Below, piece by piece: positions 25,913-36,549 of a DNA stretch of 64,000 nucleotides. The notes below the pieces were generated by a model. That model did no database searches and was not told where the DNA came from. It saw only the letters and a list, made by a program, of their open reading frames with translations. The position numbers were made by a program, and so were the translations under genes. The stretch is from Candidatus Meridianibacter frigidus (GTDB taxonomy: Bacteria > Vulcanimicrobiota > Vulcanimicrobiia > Vulcanimicrobiales > Vulcanimicrobiaceae), in the NCBI GenBank assembly GCA_003243975.1, contig QHBJ01000040.1, positions 62,001 through 126,000 of the forward strand. The letters are read 5' to 3'. Each line of letters begins with the position of its first letter. The first letter of the stretch is position 1.

Positions 25913-26539
25913 TTAGCGGGGTGGGTAGCCGGGACCGCCGGATGAGCCCGTGCCGATCCCGCCGGGAACCGGCGAAATGGTATCCAGGAAGCGGTACTTC
26001 GGCCGATAAGCCGCCGTAAAGGCGATCTGCTGGCTGCCGTTTTGCATGATGCCGATCATATCGGTTGTGCCGTCGACGGTCCCGGTGAAGGTCATCGTCG
26101 TGCCGTCTTTCTTGGTTACCACCAAGCGGATGTTCTTTCCATCGACGGAGCCGGCCACGGGATACTCTTTGTTGCCATGCTCGTTGTCCAGGAAGATCCC
26201 CGTGAGCAAGCTCGCTTTCTGCGTAAGCTTGAAATGATCGTAGATCGTGTCGTTGGAGAGTTGAATCTGCACTTCCCAGACTCCATCCAGTCCCTTGCGG
26301 TCGTCCTCAGGCGGGGCCGGTGTGCCGCTGGCTTTCGGGGTGGGCAAGGGCAGGGAGAAGGTGCCGCTGGGGGGCTGCGGGGCGCCGGCGGAGACTGGCG
26401 TGGGCGCAGCAACTGGGCCGGGAGAGGGAGGGGGCGGCGGCGGCGTGGCTGCTGCGGCGTTCAACGATGCCGGCATGGAGAAATCTGCCGCGGCCAGCAC
26501 GAGCGGCACCCAGATCAGCGTGAAGAGAAGACGTTTCAA
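25913..26539 (-). CDS. Secreted protein with Pro-rich linker
   Basis: A 208-residue exported protein. TTG at 26539 gives a good signal peptide (LKRLLFTLIWVPLVLAAADFS); a longer frame to 26656 overlaps the upstream gene. After an Ala/Pro/Ser linker of about 60 residues comes a beta-rich domain: GLDGVWEVQIQLSNDTIYDHFKL, then GIFLDNEHGNKEYPVAGSVDGKNIRLV. This resembles small lipocalin-like sensing or stability domains that compare a substance 'effect' per construct, but I cannot name the family. It ends in a Gly/Pro-rich tail. It lies 70 nt after another secreted protein on the same strand, probably the same operon. Confidence 0.72.
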   Translation of the reverse strand: MKRLLFTLIWVPLVLAAADFSMPASLNAAAATPPPPPPSPGPVAAPTPVSAGAPQPPSGTFSLPLPTPKASGTPAPPEDDRKGLDGVWEVQIQLSNDTIYDHFKLTQKASLLTGIFLDNEHGNKEYPVAGSVDGKNIRLVVTKKDGTTMTFTGTVDGTTDMIGIMQNGSQQIAFTAAYRPKYRFLDTISPVPGGIGTGSSGGPGYPPR

Positions 26540-26609
26540 GGTAGGAGGTTCCCTTTCGGAAGGCGCGCGATAGCTGGGTCCGGTTACTTCGTGGCGGGCA
26601 GGATGAGGC

Positions 26610-27137
26610 CTAGTTTCGCGGAGACGGTGCGGGAATGGGGGCTCCGCCGGCGTCACTTGGAACCGCGCGCGGTTCGCGCGGAGGTAGCGTGACTCGATGC
26701 CCCGGATGGCCGGCCCCCAGGGCGGATGCGACGGCCTGAACGTCGCCCGTTAGGGTCGCGAGAATGCCCTCGGCTGGGCAGCCCAAGTCCGGCGAGCGCC
26801 AGCCGTGGTAGAGCACGGTCGTTCGGCTGCCGAAAGACGCGCTCTTCATACAGGGCGCACCACCGCGCGGGTTCGCGGTCTTTGCCACCCGTGCGTCGGC
26901 GAGCAGTTTGCCTGCTAGCGTACCGTCGACCCGCGCCTCGCGCGGACTCCCGCCTCCGGTGATCTGCGCGAAGCCGTCCGACCGCACGCGTATCGCGTAC
27001 GCGGGAGAGTTGGTGGACCCTGAGTTGGCGATGAGTGCGCCGTCAGGACCCGGCTTTGCGGGAGCGGCCCCAGCGAGCAGCATGGCTGTCGCAAACACGG
27101 CCGCGCCGCTTCGACGCAGAATCCGGAAGTGTACCAT
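26610..27137 (-). CDS. Secreted protein of unknown function
   Basis: A 175-residue protein with a signal peptide (ILRRSGAAVFATAMLLAGAAPA). The mature part contains YAIRVRSDGFAQITGGG, a segment with two Cys (APCMKSASFG and PDLGCPAEG) that could form a disulfide, and a Pro-rich C terminus. The pattern resembles small periplasmic domains that follow a conserved 'dose-like' beta strand repeat, but no family is recognised. It is divergent from rpmE, with about 80 nt between the starts. Confidence 0.68.
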   Translation of the reverse strand: MVHFRILRRSGAAVFATAMLLAGAAPAKPGPDGALIANSGSTNSPAYAIRVRSDGFAQITGGGSPREARVDGTLAGKLLADARVAKTANPRGGAPCMKSASFGSRTTVLYHGWRSPDLGCPAEGILATLTGDVQAVASALGAGHPGHRVTLPPREPRAVPSDAGGAPIPAPSPRN

Positions 27138-27216
27138 GTGCGATTAACGTGGCATTGCAGCAATTCGTGCCGGCGCTACGGCGCCCCGAACGGGTTGCGC
27201 CCTCTGCTACAATAGG

Positions 27217-27495
27217 ATGGCTGTGAAAGAGAAGATCCACCCCAAATGGTACCCAGAGGCGAAGGTTCACTGCGCCTGCGGGGCCGCGTTTACAACCGGA
27301 TCCACGATGCCGGAGATCGCGGTGGAGATCTGTTCGGCTTGCCATCCGCTTTTCACCGGGCAGCAGAAGTTCGTCGACACCGCCGGGCGGGTCGACAAGT
27401 TTAACCAGCGCGTGGCCTCCGCAAAGAAGAAGCAGGAAGAGGCAGCAGCGCGCCAGGCTCGTAAGGATGCCCAAAAAGCCGAAGCCGCGATTTAA
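27217..27495 (+). CDS. rpmE: 50S ribosomal protein L31, zinc form, with basic tail
   Basis: A large-subunit ribosomal protein of 92 residues. The core starts [20 protein letters not shown] and has the zinc cysteines in HCACG and [25 protein letters not shown], the C+ type. Ordinary L31 ends soon after that; here a charged helical tail of about 25 residues rich in Lys, Ala and Glu follows. The start is ATG 27217, with a GTG two codons later that would give the usual N terminus. A strong terminator follows within 55 nt, before prfA. Confidence 0.96.
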   Translation: MAVKEKIHPKWYPEAKVHCACGAAFTTGSTMPEIAVEICSACHPLFTGQQKFVDTAGRVDKFNQRVASAKKKQEEAAARQARKDAQKAEAAI

Positions 27496-27510
27496 CGGAG
27501 CGCTCTTGGG

Positions 27511-27548
27511 AAGGGCGGGCTGTCATTGTGCAGCCCGCTCTTTTTCTT
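27511..27548 (+). terminator. Rho-independent terminator after rpmE
   Basis: A GC-rich hairpin with arms AAGGGCGGGCTG and CAGCCCGCTCTT (one G-T pair) encloses an 8-nt loop and runs into TTTTTCTTT. It lies between the rpmE stop and the prfA start. It should end or attenuate rpmE transcripts, so prfA either has its own promoter further down or is read through. Confidence 0.85.
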
Positions 27549-27551
27549 TGC

Positions 27552-28643
27552 ATGAATAACTACCAACGGTTGGAGACCAGCACCAAACGCTTCGATGAAA
27601 TCGAGGCCGAATTAGCGCACCCTGCCGGGGAGTTCGATCAGGCGCGCTATACGGCGCTGCTCAAAGAACGTTTCGCTTTGGAAGAAATCGTTGGCGCCTA
27701 TCGCGCGCTAAAGAAGAACCTCGCGGATAGTGTCGCCAACCAGGCGTTGCTCAAAGACCGCAGCGACCCGGAGCTGCACGCGCTGGCAGAGGAAGAGGCG
27801 CGCGCACTTCAAGCGCAGGGGCAGAAACTGGAGGCGCGTCTCCAGATGCTGATGATTCCCAAGGACCCCAACGACGAGCGCGATGTATTCATTGAGATTC
27901 GCGGCGGCGCGGGGGGCGACGAAGCCAACATCTTCGCCGGCGATCTCGCACGTATGTACATGCGCTATGCCGAGTCGTTGGGAATGAAGGTCGAGGTCGC
28001 GTCCCTTAGCGAGAGCGATGCAGGCGGTTACCGCGAAATCGTCTTTGGAGTCAAGGGCGGCGATGCGCCATATCGCCGCTTCAAACATGAGTCGGGAGTG
28101 CACCGCGTGCAACGCGTACCGCAGACCGAAGCTCAGGGGCGCGTTCACACCAGTACCGCGACGGTGGCGGTGCTGCCACAGATCGAAGAGGATAATAGCG
28201 AAATCGAGATTCGCCCAGGCGACTTGGAGATCGATACCTTTAAAGCGAGCGGCGCGGGCGGTCAGCACGTCAACAAGACCGAGAGTGCGATCCGCATTAC
28301 CCACGTGCCGAGCGGGATCATCGTCGCCTGCTCGGAGGAGCGTTCCCAGCTGCAGAACCGCGAGCGGGCGATGCAGATGCTGCGCAGCATGTTGTACGAC
28401 CGCAAGCGCCGCGAAGCGCAGGAAGCCGTGGGCTCGATGCGCCGCAGTCAAGTCGGTACCGGCGACCGCTCGGAGAAAATACGTACCTACAACTATCCGC
28501 AAGACCGGATCACCGACCACCGTATCAACCAGAGCTTCGGGAATCTGCGGGGCGTCATGGACGGTGACATGGGCCGCATCGTGGATGAGCTGCTCAAAGA
28601 CGAGCGAGCGCGCGCGCTTGCCGGCGAAACCAACGTCGCATGA
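27552..28643 (+). CDS. prfA: Peptide chain release factor 1
   Basis: A 363-residue class I release factor for UAA/UAG. The GGQ motif that triggers peptide release is in SGAGGQHVNKTESA. The codon-reading tripeptide is of the RF1 PxT kind (PQT in HRVQRVPQTEAQGRVHT), not the SPF of RF2. The ATG at 27552 is preferred; an in-frame ATG at 27528 lies in the terminator stem. The stop overlaps the start of prmC, which methylates this GGQ, by 4 nt (ATGA), a common pairing. Confidence 0.97.
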   Translation: MNNYQRLETSTKRFDEIEAELAHPAGEFDQARYTALLKERFALEEIVGAYRALKKNLADSVANQALLKDRSDPELHALAEEEARALQAQGQKLEARLQMLMIPKDPNDERDVFIEIRGGAGGDEANIFAGDLARMYMRYAESLGMKVEVASLSESDAGGYREIVFGVKGGDAPYRRFKHESGVHRVQRVPQTEAQGRVHTSTATVAVLPQIEEDNSEIEIRPGDLEIDTFKASGAGGQHVNKTESAIRITHVPSGIIVACSEERSQLQNRERAMQMLRSMLYDRKRREAQEAVGSMRRSQVGTGDRSEKIRTYNYPQDRITDHRINQSFGNLRGVMDGDMGRIVDELLKDERARALAGETNVA

Positions 28644-29548
28644 CTTTCGCCGGTCCTTCCCTCGCTCCACACGGCCACACTGTTCAGGCCGCGCTCGCAA
28701 CGGCCGCACGCGAACTATCGAACGTAAGCGAATCGCCGCGTATCGACGCGCACATCTTGCTTGCCCACGCGCTTCGTTGCGAACGTACTTGGCTCATATC
28801 GCATCCCGAGTTCAAGCTATCGAAAGCGCAATCCGAGACCTTCGCCGGGCTACTTGAAGAGCGCGCAAGCGGTATGCCCCTGGCATACATTACCCACACG
28901 TGGGGATTCTTTGGCCGCGAATTCGAGGTCACGAGCGACGTACTTGTGCCGCGTCCCGAGACCGAACGCCTCGTCGAACGCGCCATCGCGCACCTGCGTT
29001 CTCGCGACGGCCCGACAACAGTTTTGGATGTAGGCACTGGAAGCGGAATCATCGCCTGCACGATTGCAGCGGAGTGTCCGGACGCGCTGGTCGATGCGAC
29101 CGATATCAGCGAGAAAGCGCTCGCGGTAGCCGCTCGCAATGCGCGCCGTTTGCGAGTGGAAAGCCGTTGTGCCTTTCACCTGGGAGAACTTGCCGCGCCG
29201 GTTGAGGGCAAGAAATTCGATTGCATCCTTGCGAATTTGCCTTACGTTCCGGCGGCGCAGATTCCGGGGCGGCCGCATGGCTTGGCGTTCGAGCCGATGG
29301 TCGCGTTAGATGGCGGGCTCGACGGTTTAGCGTGCTACCGTTCACTTCTTACAGACCTTGACGCTTACGCGCGCGCTGGCTGCCTGATTCTCTTGGAGGC
29401 CTCCGCCCCTGCCATAGACGGGTTATTCCAGCTTTCGAAACGGGTATTTCCGTCGGCGCTCGTTGCGGTGGAACGCGACTACGCTGGGCTCGATCGCTTC
29501 GTCTCGATCCGAAGTCCTGGAGGCAAGGGCGGCCGCCGAGCGGAATAA
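28640..29548 (+). CDS. prmC: Release-factor glutamine methyltransferase
   Basis: A 302-residue SAM-dependent enzyme that N5-methylates the Gln of the release factor GGQ. The N-terminal helical domain (LLAHALRCERTWLISHPE) precedes the Rossmann domain with VLDVGTGSGIIACTIAA (SAM binding) and the catalytic NLPYVP motif that holds the substrate Gln. Length is normal. It is translationally coupled to prfA through ATGA. Confidence 0.96.
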   Translation: MTFAGPSLAPHGHTVQAALATAARELSNVSESPRIDAHILLAHALRCERTWLISHPEFKLSKAQSETFAGLLEERASGMPLAYITHTWGFFGREFEVTSDVLVPRPETERLVERAIAHLRSRDGPTTVLDVGTGSGIIACTIAAECPDALVDATDISEKALAVAARNARRLRVESRCAFHLGELAAPVEGKKFDCILANLPYVPAAQIPGRPHGLAFEPMVALDGGLDGLACYRSLLTDLDAYARAGCLILLEASAPAIDGLFQLSKRVFPSALVAVERDYAGLDRFVSIRSPGGKGGRRAE

Positions 29549-31219
<1,671 letters not shown>

Positions 31220-31230
31220 ACCCCCAGTCC

Positions 31231-31959
31231 ATTACTTCGGTCATTCTCACCCGCAACGAAGCGCAAAATCTTCCGCGCGTGCTCGACAGTTTGCCTGAGG
31301 CATCCCCGGTCTTGATCGTCGATGCGTACTCGACCGACCAAACCCTGGCTGTCGCGCGCGAGCGCGGCGCGCATGCCGTACAGCGTGAGTGGCGCGGCTT
31401 CATCGACGCGCGGCTCTTCGCGCTCAGCAAGGTTACCACACCCTGGACACTGATGATCGACGCGGACGAAGCGCTCGATGCTGAGTTGCGATTCGCAATC
31501 GTCAACGCGCCCGACGACGTTGACGGCTATCGCGTGGCTCGCACCTCGTTCTTCTGCCGGCGCCCGATGCGCATCTGGAGCGCCGAGCGAATTCTCCGGC
31601 TTTTTCGTACGGATCGCGCATCGCTGCGCTCGCAATCGGTCCATGACACGGCCCAAGTGCACGAGATTTGGACCGTACCTGGAGCCGTCCGAGATCTTGA
31701 CGGAACGTTGCTTCACGACTCATACCCGACGGTCGCCGCCTACCATGAAAAATACGCGCAATACACGGCATTGGAAGCCCTCGCGGTACGCCCCAAAAAA
31801 CGGCAGCTTGGGAGCGCCTACGTCGCGACGTTCGTTCGCTTCGTGTGGCTTCTCTTCGGACGGGGCTCGATTGCCGATGGATGGCGCGGCGTCTTCATCG
31901 CGTGGTGGTCGGCGCGCTATCCGTTAACGGTACTGGAGAAGGCATACAGAGCGAACTGA
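31231..31959 (+). CDS. Family 2 glycosyltransferase (WaaE/KdtX-like), non-AUG start
   Basis: A GT2 glycosyltransferase of about 242 residues. The conserved N terminus ITSVILTRNEAQNLPRVLDSL is the WaaE-like nucleotide-sugar site. The metal-binding MIDADEALDAELR (DAD motif) follows, then the acceptor-side segment FFCRRPMRIWSAERILRLFR. WaaE-like enzymes add glucose to LPS inner core, but an acceptor is not proven here. The first in-frame GTG (31279) would delete the conserved strand, so I place the start at ATT 31231; CTG at 31216, overlapping the pyrG stop, is the other option. It overlaps the GT4 gene that follows by 1 nt. Confidence 0.85.
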   Translation: MTSVILTRNEAQNLPRVLDSLPEASPVLIVDAYSTDQTLAVARERGAHAVQREWRGFIDARLFALSKVTTPWTLMIDADEALDAELRFAIVNAPDDVDGYRVARTSFFCRRPMRIWSAERILRLFRTDRASLRSQSVHDTAQVHEIWTVPGAVRDLDGTLLHDSYPTVAAYHEKYAQYTALEALAVRPKKRQLGSAYVATFVRFVWLLFGRGSIADGWRGVFIAWWSARYPLTVLEKAYRAN

Positions 31960-32969
31960 TGAGAGTCGCATTGGATGTCCGCGCCACGCGCCAGCTTTCG
32001 GCCGGCATGAAAACGTACAATCGCGAGCTCGCGAGCCGGCTTCCCGAGGTCGCTCCCGATCTGGAGTTCATTCATTTCGAGCACGCACGCAACTTTAGCC
32101 TGCAGGAACAGTTCGCACTTCCCCGCGCGATGCGGCGCGCCGGGGTGGAACTCGCGCACTTTCTTTCGCAATACACGCCGCTCTTGCCGCCTCGTCCATA
32201 CATCGTCACGATTCACGACCTCATCCATCTGCGCTTTCCGCAATTCTTCAAAGCGAAGGTTGGGCCGTACTATCAAACGGTCGTGCGGTTCGCCGCCACG
32301 CGCGCCGCGCGCATTATCACCGACGACCCGCGTACGGTCGGCGATCTCGAGCGGTACCTGGGCGTGAAGCCGGCCAACTGCCGCGTCATCGCGCTCGGTG
32401 TCGAAGAGTATTTCCTCCAACCGATCGCGCCCTACGTCGCAGCTCGCCCGTACATCCTTTACGTGGGTAACCACCGGGAGCACAAGGATTTGCGCACGTT
32501 GTTCAGCGCGTGGTCCAGTCTGCCGCACGATACGGATCTCGATCTCTACCTTACGGGGCCTGATGATTTTAAAGGGGCGCTCGCGGATTATCAGTCGCCC
32601 AACCGCCGGATCCTCACGCTGGGCGACGTGTCGAAGGAGCGGCTGGCCGCCCTCTATGCCGGAGCGCGTGCGCTCGTTCATCCAGCGCTGTGCGAGGGCT
32701 TCGGTTTGCCAATGCTGGAAGCGATGGCCTGCGGAACTTTGGTAATCGCGTGCACGGATGCGGTTCCCGCCGTGTTGGAGGGCGCCACCCTGCGTTTTAC
32801 CGCGCGAGATGTTGCGGGGCTGCGGTCAAGCTTGGAGCAACTTGGCGACGAGGGGCTGCGCAGCGGTCTCGTCAATAAAGGGCGCTCGCTGGCTCGCGCA
32901 ATGACCTGGACCCGCTGCGCGCGTGCCACCGTTGATGTCTATCGCGAAGTCTTGGAGGAACAGAGGTGA
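31959..32969 (+). CDS. Family 4 glycosyltransferase
   Basis: A GT-B fold retaining glycosyltransferase of 336 residues, probably cytoplasmic at the membrane. The N-terminal domain begins RVALDVRATRQLSAGMKTYNREL. The C-terminal domain has the GT4 acceptor/donor block ALVHPALCEGFGLPMLEAMACGTLVIAC, with the E-x7-E pair that binds the nucleotide sugar, and a preceding ILYVGNHREHKDL. The ATG at 31959 overlaps the TGA of the GT2 gene (TGATG). The two transferases are likely to act in the same surface glycan pathway. Confidence 0.93.
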   Translation: MRVALDVRATRQLSAGMKTYNRELASRLPEVAPDLEFIHFEHARNFSLQEQFALPRAMRRAGVELAHFLSQYTPLLPPRPYIVTIHDLIHLRFPQFFKAKVGPYYQTVVRFAATRAARIITDDPRTVGDLERYLGVKPANCRVIALGVEEYFLQPIAPYVAARPYILYVGNHREHKDLRTLFSAWSSLPHDTDLDLYLTGPDDFKGALADYQSPNRRILTLGDVSKERLAALYAGARALVHPALCEGFGLPMLEAMACGTLVIACTDAVPAVLEGATLRFTARDVAGLRSSLEQLGDEGLRSGLVNKGRSLARAMTWTRCARATVDVYREVLEEQR

Positions 32970-34501
32970 TCCTGCGTTTGCTTTGCCCGATGGTGGTGAT
33001 GATGCTCGCGGTGCAGGCGCCGCTCGCCGCCGGGAGTCGTCATGCGCCGAAGCAGAACGCGCCGCCGGTTCCGATCTCGATTCTCATCAACGGTACCGCG
33101 CTCCCGGTAGATCCCCCGCCACGTTACGTGCACGCAAATCTGCTCGTGCCGGTTCGCAAGATTCTCGATGCGCTCGGCTTGCCGTTCGACCGCGCCGGCA
33201 ACACAATAACCACAACAGTTTCGGACCGCAGCGTCGCGCTTGTTCCCGGCTCCAGGCGAGCGGTGGTCAACGGGGGGGTCGTCGTGCTGGAGACCGCGCC
33301 GCTGGAGATTAAAGGCATTCTTTACGCGCCGCTGCGGTTTTTTACCGACGCGATCGGGGCGCAGGCACACTATGATCCTCGCTCCAAGGTAGTGGAGATC
33401 ACTTCCTCGCTCGTGGGGCACTCGGGCGTCGTAAACGCGCAAGGTGCCAATCGCGAATACATGGGTATCGTCGAGGCGGTCGATAACGATTCGCAGCCAC
33501 CGTCGATTACCGTTTCGGAGGGAGCATCGGTAAAGACGGTCTCGATCCGCGGAAATCCGCGGGTGGCTATTACGGACGTTGTTGCAAACACCTCGGTTGC
33601 CGGCGCGCTGCAGGACGTGCATGTCGGCGACTACGCCAAGATCGCCGTTCGTAAAGATGGGACGATCGAACATATCGTGGATTCGTTCGCTTCGCGGCAT
33701 GAAGAGATTGCCGCGATGGCCGGCAACACGCTGGTCCTTGCCGACGGGCACGTGATCACTCCGACCGGCGTCACCTCGCTCTCGCTCAATGGCGAGGGCG
33801 CTAAAGTTTCTGATCTGGCGGTAGGCGACGACGTGGTCGTCCGCTACAATCTCGACACCGCGGAGGTACGCGAGATCATTGCGAGCCGTCGGCCATCGCG
33901 AGCGCTTCCGGGGGCAGGCAGCGTTGCCATCACGTCTATCGAGCCGTCGGCCGCTCGCGCGCTGCGGCCCGGCGATTCGTTTGAGGTCGTCCTGAAGGGG
34001 TCGCCACATGGACAAGCGAGCTACGACATCGGCTCGTACTTTACCAATCTGCCGATGAGCGAATCGCAGTTCGGTGTATATAGCGCGCGCTACACCGTTC
34101 CGCAGGGCGCAAACTTCGCGGCGGCTCCGCTCTTTGGGCATCTGGCTGTAGGTGGAACCGCAGCGCCGCGTGCGCAATCCCAGACCGAGATCTCGGCAGC
34201 GAGTACACCACCGGGTATCGTCGACTTCGCCCCCGACCAATCGCAAGTGATCAACAACAATCAGCCGAGCATCTACGCGACTTTCGCGGCCGGGGTGATC
34301 CCGGTGAATACTTCGAGTATCGTCCTGGTTGTCAATGGCCATGATCTCACGGCAAGCGCGACGCGCACGGCGGCCTTCATCGAATACCACTCCGCCGTGG
34401 AGTTTAGCGACGGGCCCGTACACGTTACGGTGCGCGTGTCGGACACGGCCGGCAACACGGCGACCAAAGCCTGGACGTTCTTCGTCAAGAGCCATCAGTG
34501 A
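32966..34501 (+). CDS. Exported protein with copper-amine-oxidase-like N domain
   Basis: A 511-residue exported protein. The signal peptide (LRLLCPMVVMMLAVQAPLAA) is followed by two stalk repeats: INGTALPVDPPPRYVHANLLVPVRKILDALG and the block APLRFFTDAIGAQAHYDPRSKVVEI. These match the copper amine oxidase N-terminal-like domain used as a cell-surface stalk. Two further beta-rich repeats and an Ig-like C-terminal domain (NGHDLTASATRTAAFIEY, DTAGNTATKAWTF) follow. No catalytic centre is seen. GTG at 32966 overlaps the previous stop by 4 nt. It is probably a surface or periplasmic binding/structural protein. Confidence 0.82.
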   Translation: MILRLLCPMVVMMLAVQAPLAAGSRHAPKQNAPPVPISILINGTALPVDPPPRYVHANLLVPVRKILDALGLPFDRAGNTITTTVSDRSVALVPGSRRAVVNGGVVVLETAPLEIKGILYAPLRFFTDAIGAQAHYDPRSKVVEITSSLVGHSGVVNAQGANREYMGIVEAVDNDSQPPSITVSEGASVKTVSIRGNPRVAITDVVANTSVAGALQDVHVGDYAKIAVRKDGTIEHIVDSFASRHEEIAAMAGNTLVLADGHVITPTGVTSLSLNGEGAKVSDLAVGDDVVVRYNLDTAEVREIIASRRPSRALPGAGSVAITSIEPSAARALRPGDSFEVVLKGSPHGQASYDIGSYFTNLPMSESQFGVYSARYTVPQGANFAAAPLFGHLAVGGTAAPRAQSQTEISAASTPPGIVDFAPDQSQVINNNQPSIYATFAAGVIPVNTSSIVLVVNGHDLTASATRTAAFIEYHSAVEFSDGPVHVTVRVSDTAGNTATKAWTFFVKSHQ

Positions 34502-36093
34502 TGGAGCACGTGACTCCTTTCGTTCGCTTTGTGGCGGTTCCGGTGCTTTTAGCGTGGTTGCTCGGCGGATGTGCGGGCGGCGGCAATACAAATGGCAGCG
34601 GCAGCGGCAACACCCTTGTGGTCGCGCGCGTAAAAGATGCGGTTATCTTGGATCCCGCTCTTGCCACCGACGGACTCTCGCTGAACCTCACGCAAGAAGT
34701 CCTATGGGGTCTCGTACGCTTCAAACCCGGCAGCTTCGACATCATCCCCGGCATCGCGCAGAGCTGGTCGTCATCGGCGGATGGAAAGACGTGGACCTTT
34801 CGATTGAAGAAGGGTCTAAAGTTCTCGGACGGGACGCCCGCGGATGCGCAGGCCGTGAAGTTCAACTTCGACCGCTGGCGGCTTGTAAGCGACCCGAATC
34901 ATGGCAACGATCCGTACCAATACTATGTGGACATGTTTGGTGGATATCCCGGGGTTATCGAGGACGTGCGCGTTCCCAATTCGCAGACCATTGTCTTTAC
35001 GCTGAAGCGCTCGATGGCACCGTTCTTGCGCGACGTGGCCATGCCGCCGTTTGCGATTGGCTCGCCGACGGCGATTCGTAACGATCGTCAAGCGTATAGT
35101 CAAAAACCGGTCGGTTATGGGCCTTATACGGTGGCGGAGTGGGTCAAGGACGACCACATCACGCTGCAAGCGAACCCGGCCTTTTCGACACCGCACTTTC
35201 AAACGGTGATCGTTCGCGACATTCCCGATCAGGCCACCAGCGTACTTTCAATGGAGCGCGGCGACGTCGATATCTTGACCGATCCCCGGCCGGACGATGC
35301 GAAGCAGTTGGCCAGCAAGCCGGGCATCGTCGTGTACCAGCAACCCACCAACAACAACTCATACATTGCTTTAAATATGGAAAAATCGCCCTTCGATAAA
35401 CTGCTCGTGCGCAAAGCGCTGGCCTACGCGATCAACGTGCCGCAGATTGTGGCCGCCTTCTATACCCAGGGCGCAAGGGTGGCCGACAATTGGACCCCTC
35501 CCGGGATGCTTGGCGGGAATCCGGCCGTCAGGCACTATCCATTTGACCCGGCCAAGGCCAAAGCGTTGCTTGCGCAAGTGGGCGTACCGGCTTTTTCGAC
35601 TCAGCTGTTTTATACCACCGCCCCGCGTCCGTATACACCCGAACCGCAGCGCATCGCCGAGGCCGTGCAAGCAAACCTGAAATTCATCGGCGTTAACGTG
35701 ACCCTCGTGCCGCTCGAGTGGGCGGTGTTCTTGAATAAGATCCGCGACGGCGAACATCCGATGTGCTTGATCGGGTGGTCGGGCGATAACGGCGATCCCG
35801 ACAACTTCATGTATCCGCTGCTCGATCAGGACAGCGCCCACAAGCCCGACGCGCAAAACTACTCGTTCTGGCGGGACCCGAAATTTCACGCACTGATGCT
35901 TGCCGGTCAAGGGACGCCTGTGGACACCCAGCGCGCCGCGATCTATGCTCGGGCGAACGCAATGATACACGATGAGGTCCCCGCGATTCCTATTGTCCAC
36001 ACGACGGTCCCAATTGCAATGAAGGCCTCGATAAAAGGGTACGTTCCGCGTCCCGATACCGCGATCAACTTCGAATTGCTCCTGGGTTCGTAG
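34501..36093 (+). CDS. ABC peptide/solute-binding lipoprotein (SBP_bac_5)
   Basis: A solute-binding protein of about 530 residues of the DppA/OppA family. The N terminus has a lipobox (LLGGC) and a Gly/Asn/Ser linker. The family block PGIAQSWSSSADGKTWTFRLKKG, with LKFSDGTPADAQAVKFNFDRW, follows; the C-terminal lobe has LLAQVGVPAF and ALEWAVFLNKIRDGE-type segments. It binds peptides or other solutes outside the inner membrane for an ABC importer. No permease or ATPase genes are adjacent, so it is an orphan binding protein. ATG at 34501 overlaps the last base of the previous stop. Confidence 0.93.
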   Translation: MEHVTPFVRFVAVPVLLAWLLGGCAGGGNTNGSGSGNTLVVARVKDAVILDPALATDGLSLNLTQEVLWGLVRFKPGSFDIIPGIAQSWSSSADGKTWTFRLKKGLKFSDGTPADAQAVKFNFDRWRLVSDPNHGNDPYQYYVDMFGGYPGVIEDVRVPNSQTIVFTLKRSMAPFLRDVAMPPFAIGSPTAIRNDRQAYSQKPVGYGPYTVAEWVKDDHITLQANPAFSTPHFQTVIVRDIPDQATSVLSMERGDVDILTDPRPDDAKQLASKPGIVVYQQPTNNNSYIALNMEKSPFDKLLVRKALAYAINVPQIVAAFYTQGARVADNWTPPGMLGGNPAVRHYPFDPAKAKALLAQVGVPAFSTQLFYTTAPRPYTPEPQRIAEAVQANLKFIGVNVTLVPLEWAVFLNKIRDGEHPMCLIGWSGDNGDPDNFMYPLLDQDSAHKPDAQNYSFWRDPKFHALMLAGQGTPVDTQRAAIYARANAMIHDEVPAIPIVHTTVPIAMKASIKGYVPRPDTAINFELLLGS

Positions 36094-36443
36094 TGGCGCG
36101 CGATCCGGACTGCATCTTCTGCCGCATCGTAACAGGTGAAATCCCCGCCGAGTTTGCGTATCGGGATGACGAAGCGATCGCAATTGCGGATGCTAATCCG
36201 CAGGCCCCCCAGCATCTGCTCGTGATTCCGACCAAACACGTGCCGAATATAGCTGCGCTCCAAGCTTCCGAGGAGGGCGCGGCCGTTGCGAAACTCTTTG
36301 CGATAGCCGCCGATTTGGGACGCAAGCACGCTGCCGCAGGGTTCCGGCTGGTGGTCAACACCGGACCGGATGGCGGCCAGACCGTCGATCACGTGCACGT
36401 TCACGTGTTGGCCGGGCGCGAAATGCGGTGGCCGCCGGGCTAA
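36093..36443 (+). CDS. HIT-family nucleotide hydrolase (HINT-like)
   Basis: A 116-residue HIT protein that hydrolyses purine nucleoside phosphoramidates or adenylates. The N-terminal CIFCRIVTGEIP precedes a typical DEAIAIADANPQAPQHLLVIPTKH, and the active-site triad is complete in TVDHVHVHVLAG. The two N-terminal cysteines could coordinate zinc. GTG at 36093 overlaps the last base of the preceding stop (TAGTG). A promoter and hairpin separate it from rpsU. Confidence 0.95.
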   Translation: MARDPDCIFCRIVTGEIPAEFAYRDDEAIAIADANPQAPQHLLVIPTKHVPNIAALQASEEGAAVAKLFAIAADLGRKHAAAGFRLVVNTGPDGGQTVDHVHVHVLAGREMRWPPG

Positions 36444-36451
36444 GGCATTCG

Positions 36452-36480
36452 TTGACCCTGCGGCACAGCTGTGATAGAGT
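36452..36480 (+). promoter_or_regulatory. Sigma70-like promoter for rpsU-yqeY
   Basis: TTGACC (36452-36457) and TAGAGT (36475-36480) are separated by exactly 17 nt, close to the -35/-10 consensus. It lies just after the HIT gene and about 70 nt before rpsU, where a new transcription unit is expected. A small hairpin with a T-run lies between it and the gene. Confidence 0.65.
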
Positions 36481-36489
36481 TGTCCCCGT

Positions 36490-36514
36490 CCCCGTTAATC
36501 GGGGCACGATTTTT
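36490..36514 (+). terminator. Leader hairpin with T-run, possible attenuator of rpsU
   Basis: CCCCG and CGGGG pair around TTAAT (36490-36504); after a 5-nt gap comes TTTTT at 36510-36514. Because it lies downstream of the -10 box at 36475 and upstream of rpsU, it could attenuate S21 synthesis. It could equally end transcripts coming from the HIT gene. The stem is only five pairs. Confidence 0.5.
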
Positions 36515-36549
36515 AGCGCCCGCATGGACCGAAGGGAGGGTTGAATGAA

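Noticed and set aside
31279-31959. GTG start for the GT2 enzyme
   Set aside because: It deletes the ITSVILTRNE strand that binds the nucleotide sugar.
32939-34591. 550-residue frame antisense to the stalk-domain protein
   Set aside because: Arg/His-rich composition and complete overlap with a plus-strand gene that has a signal peptide and repeats.
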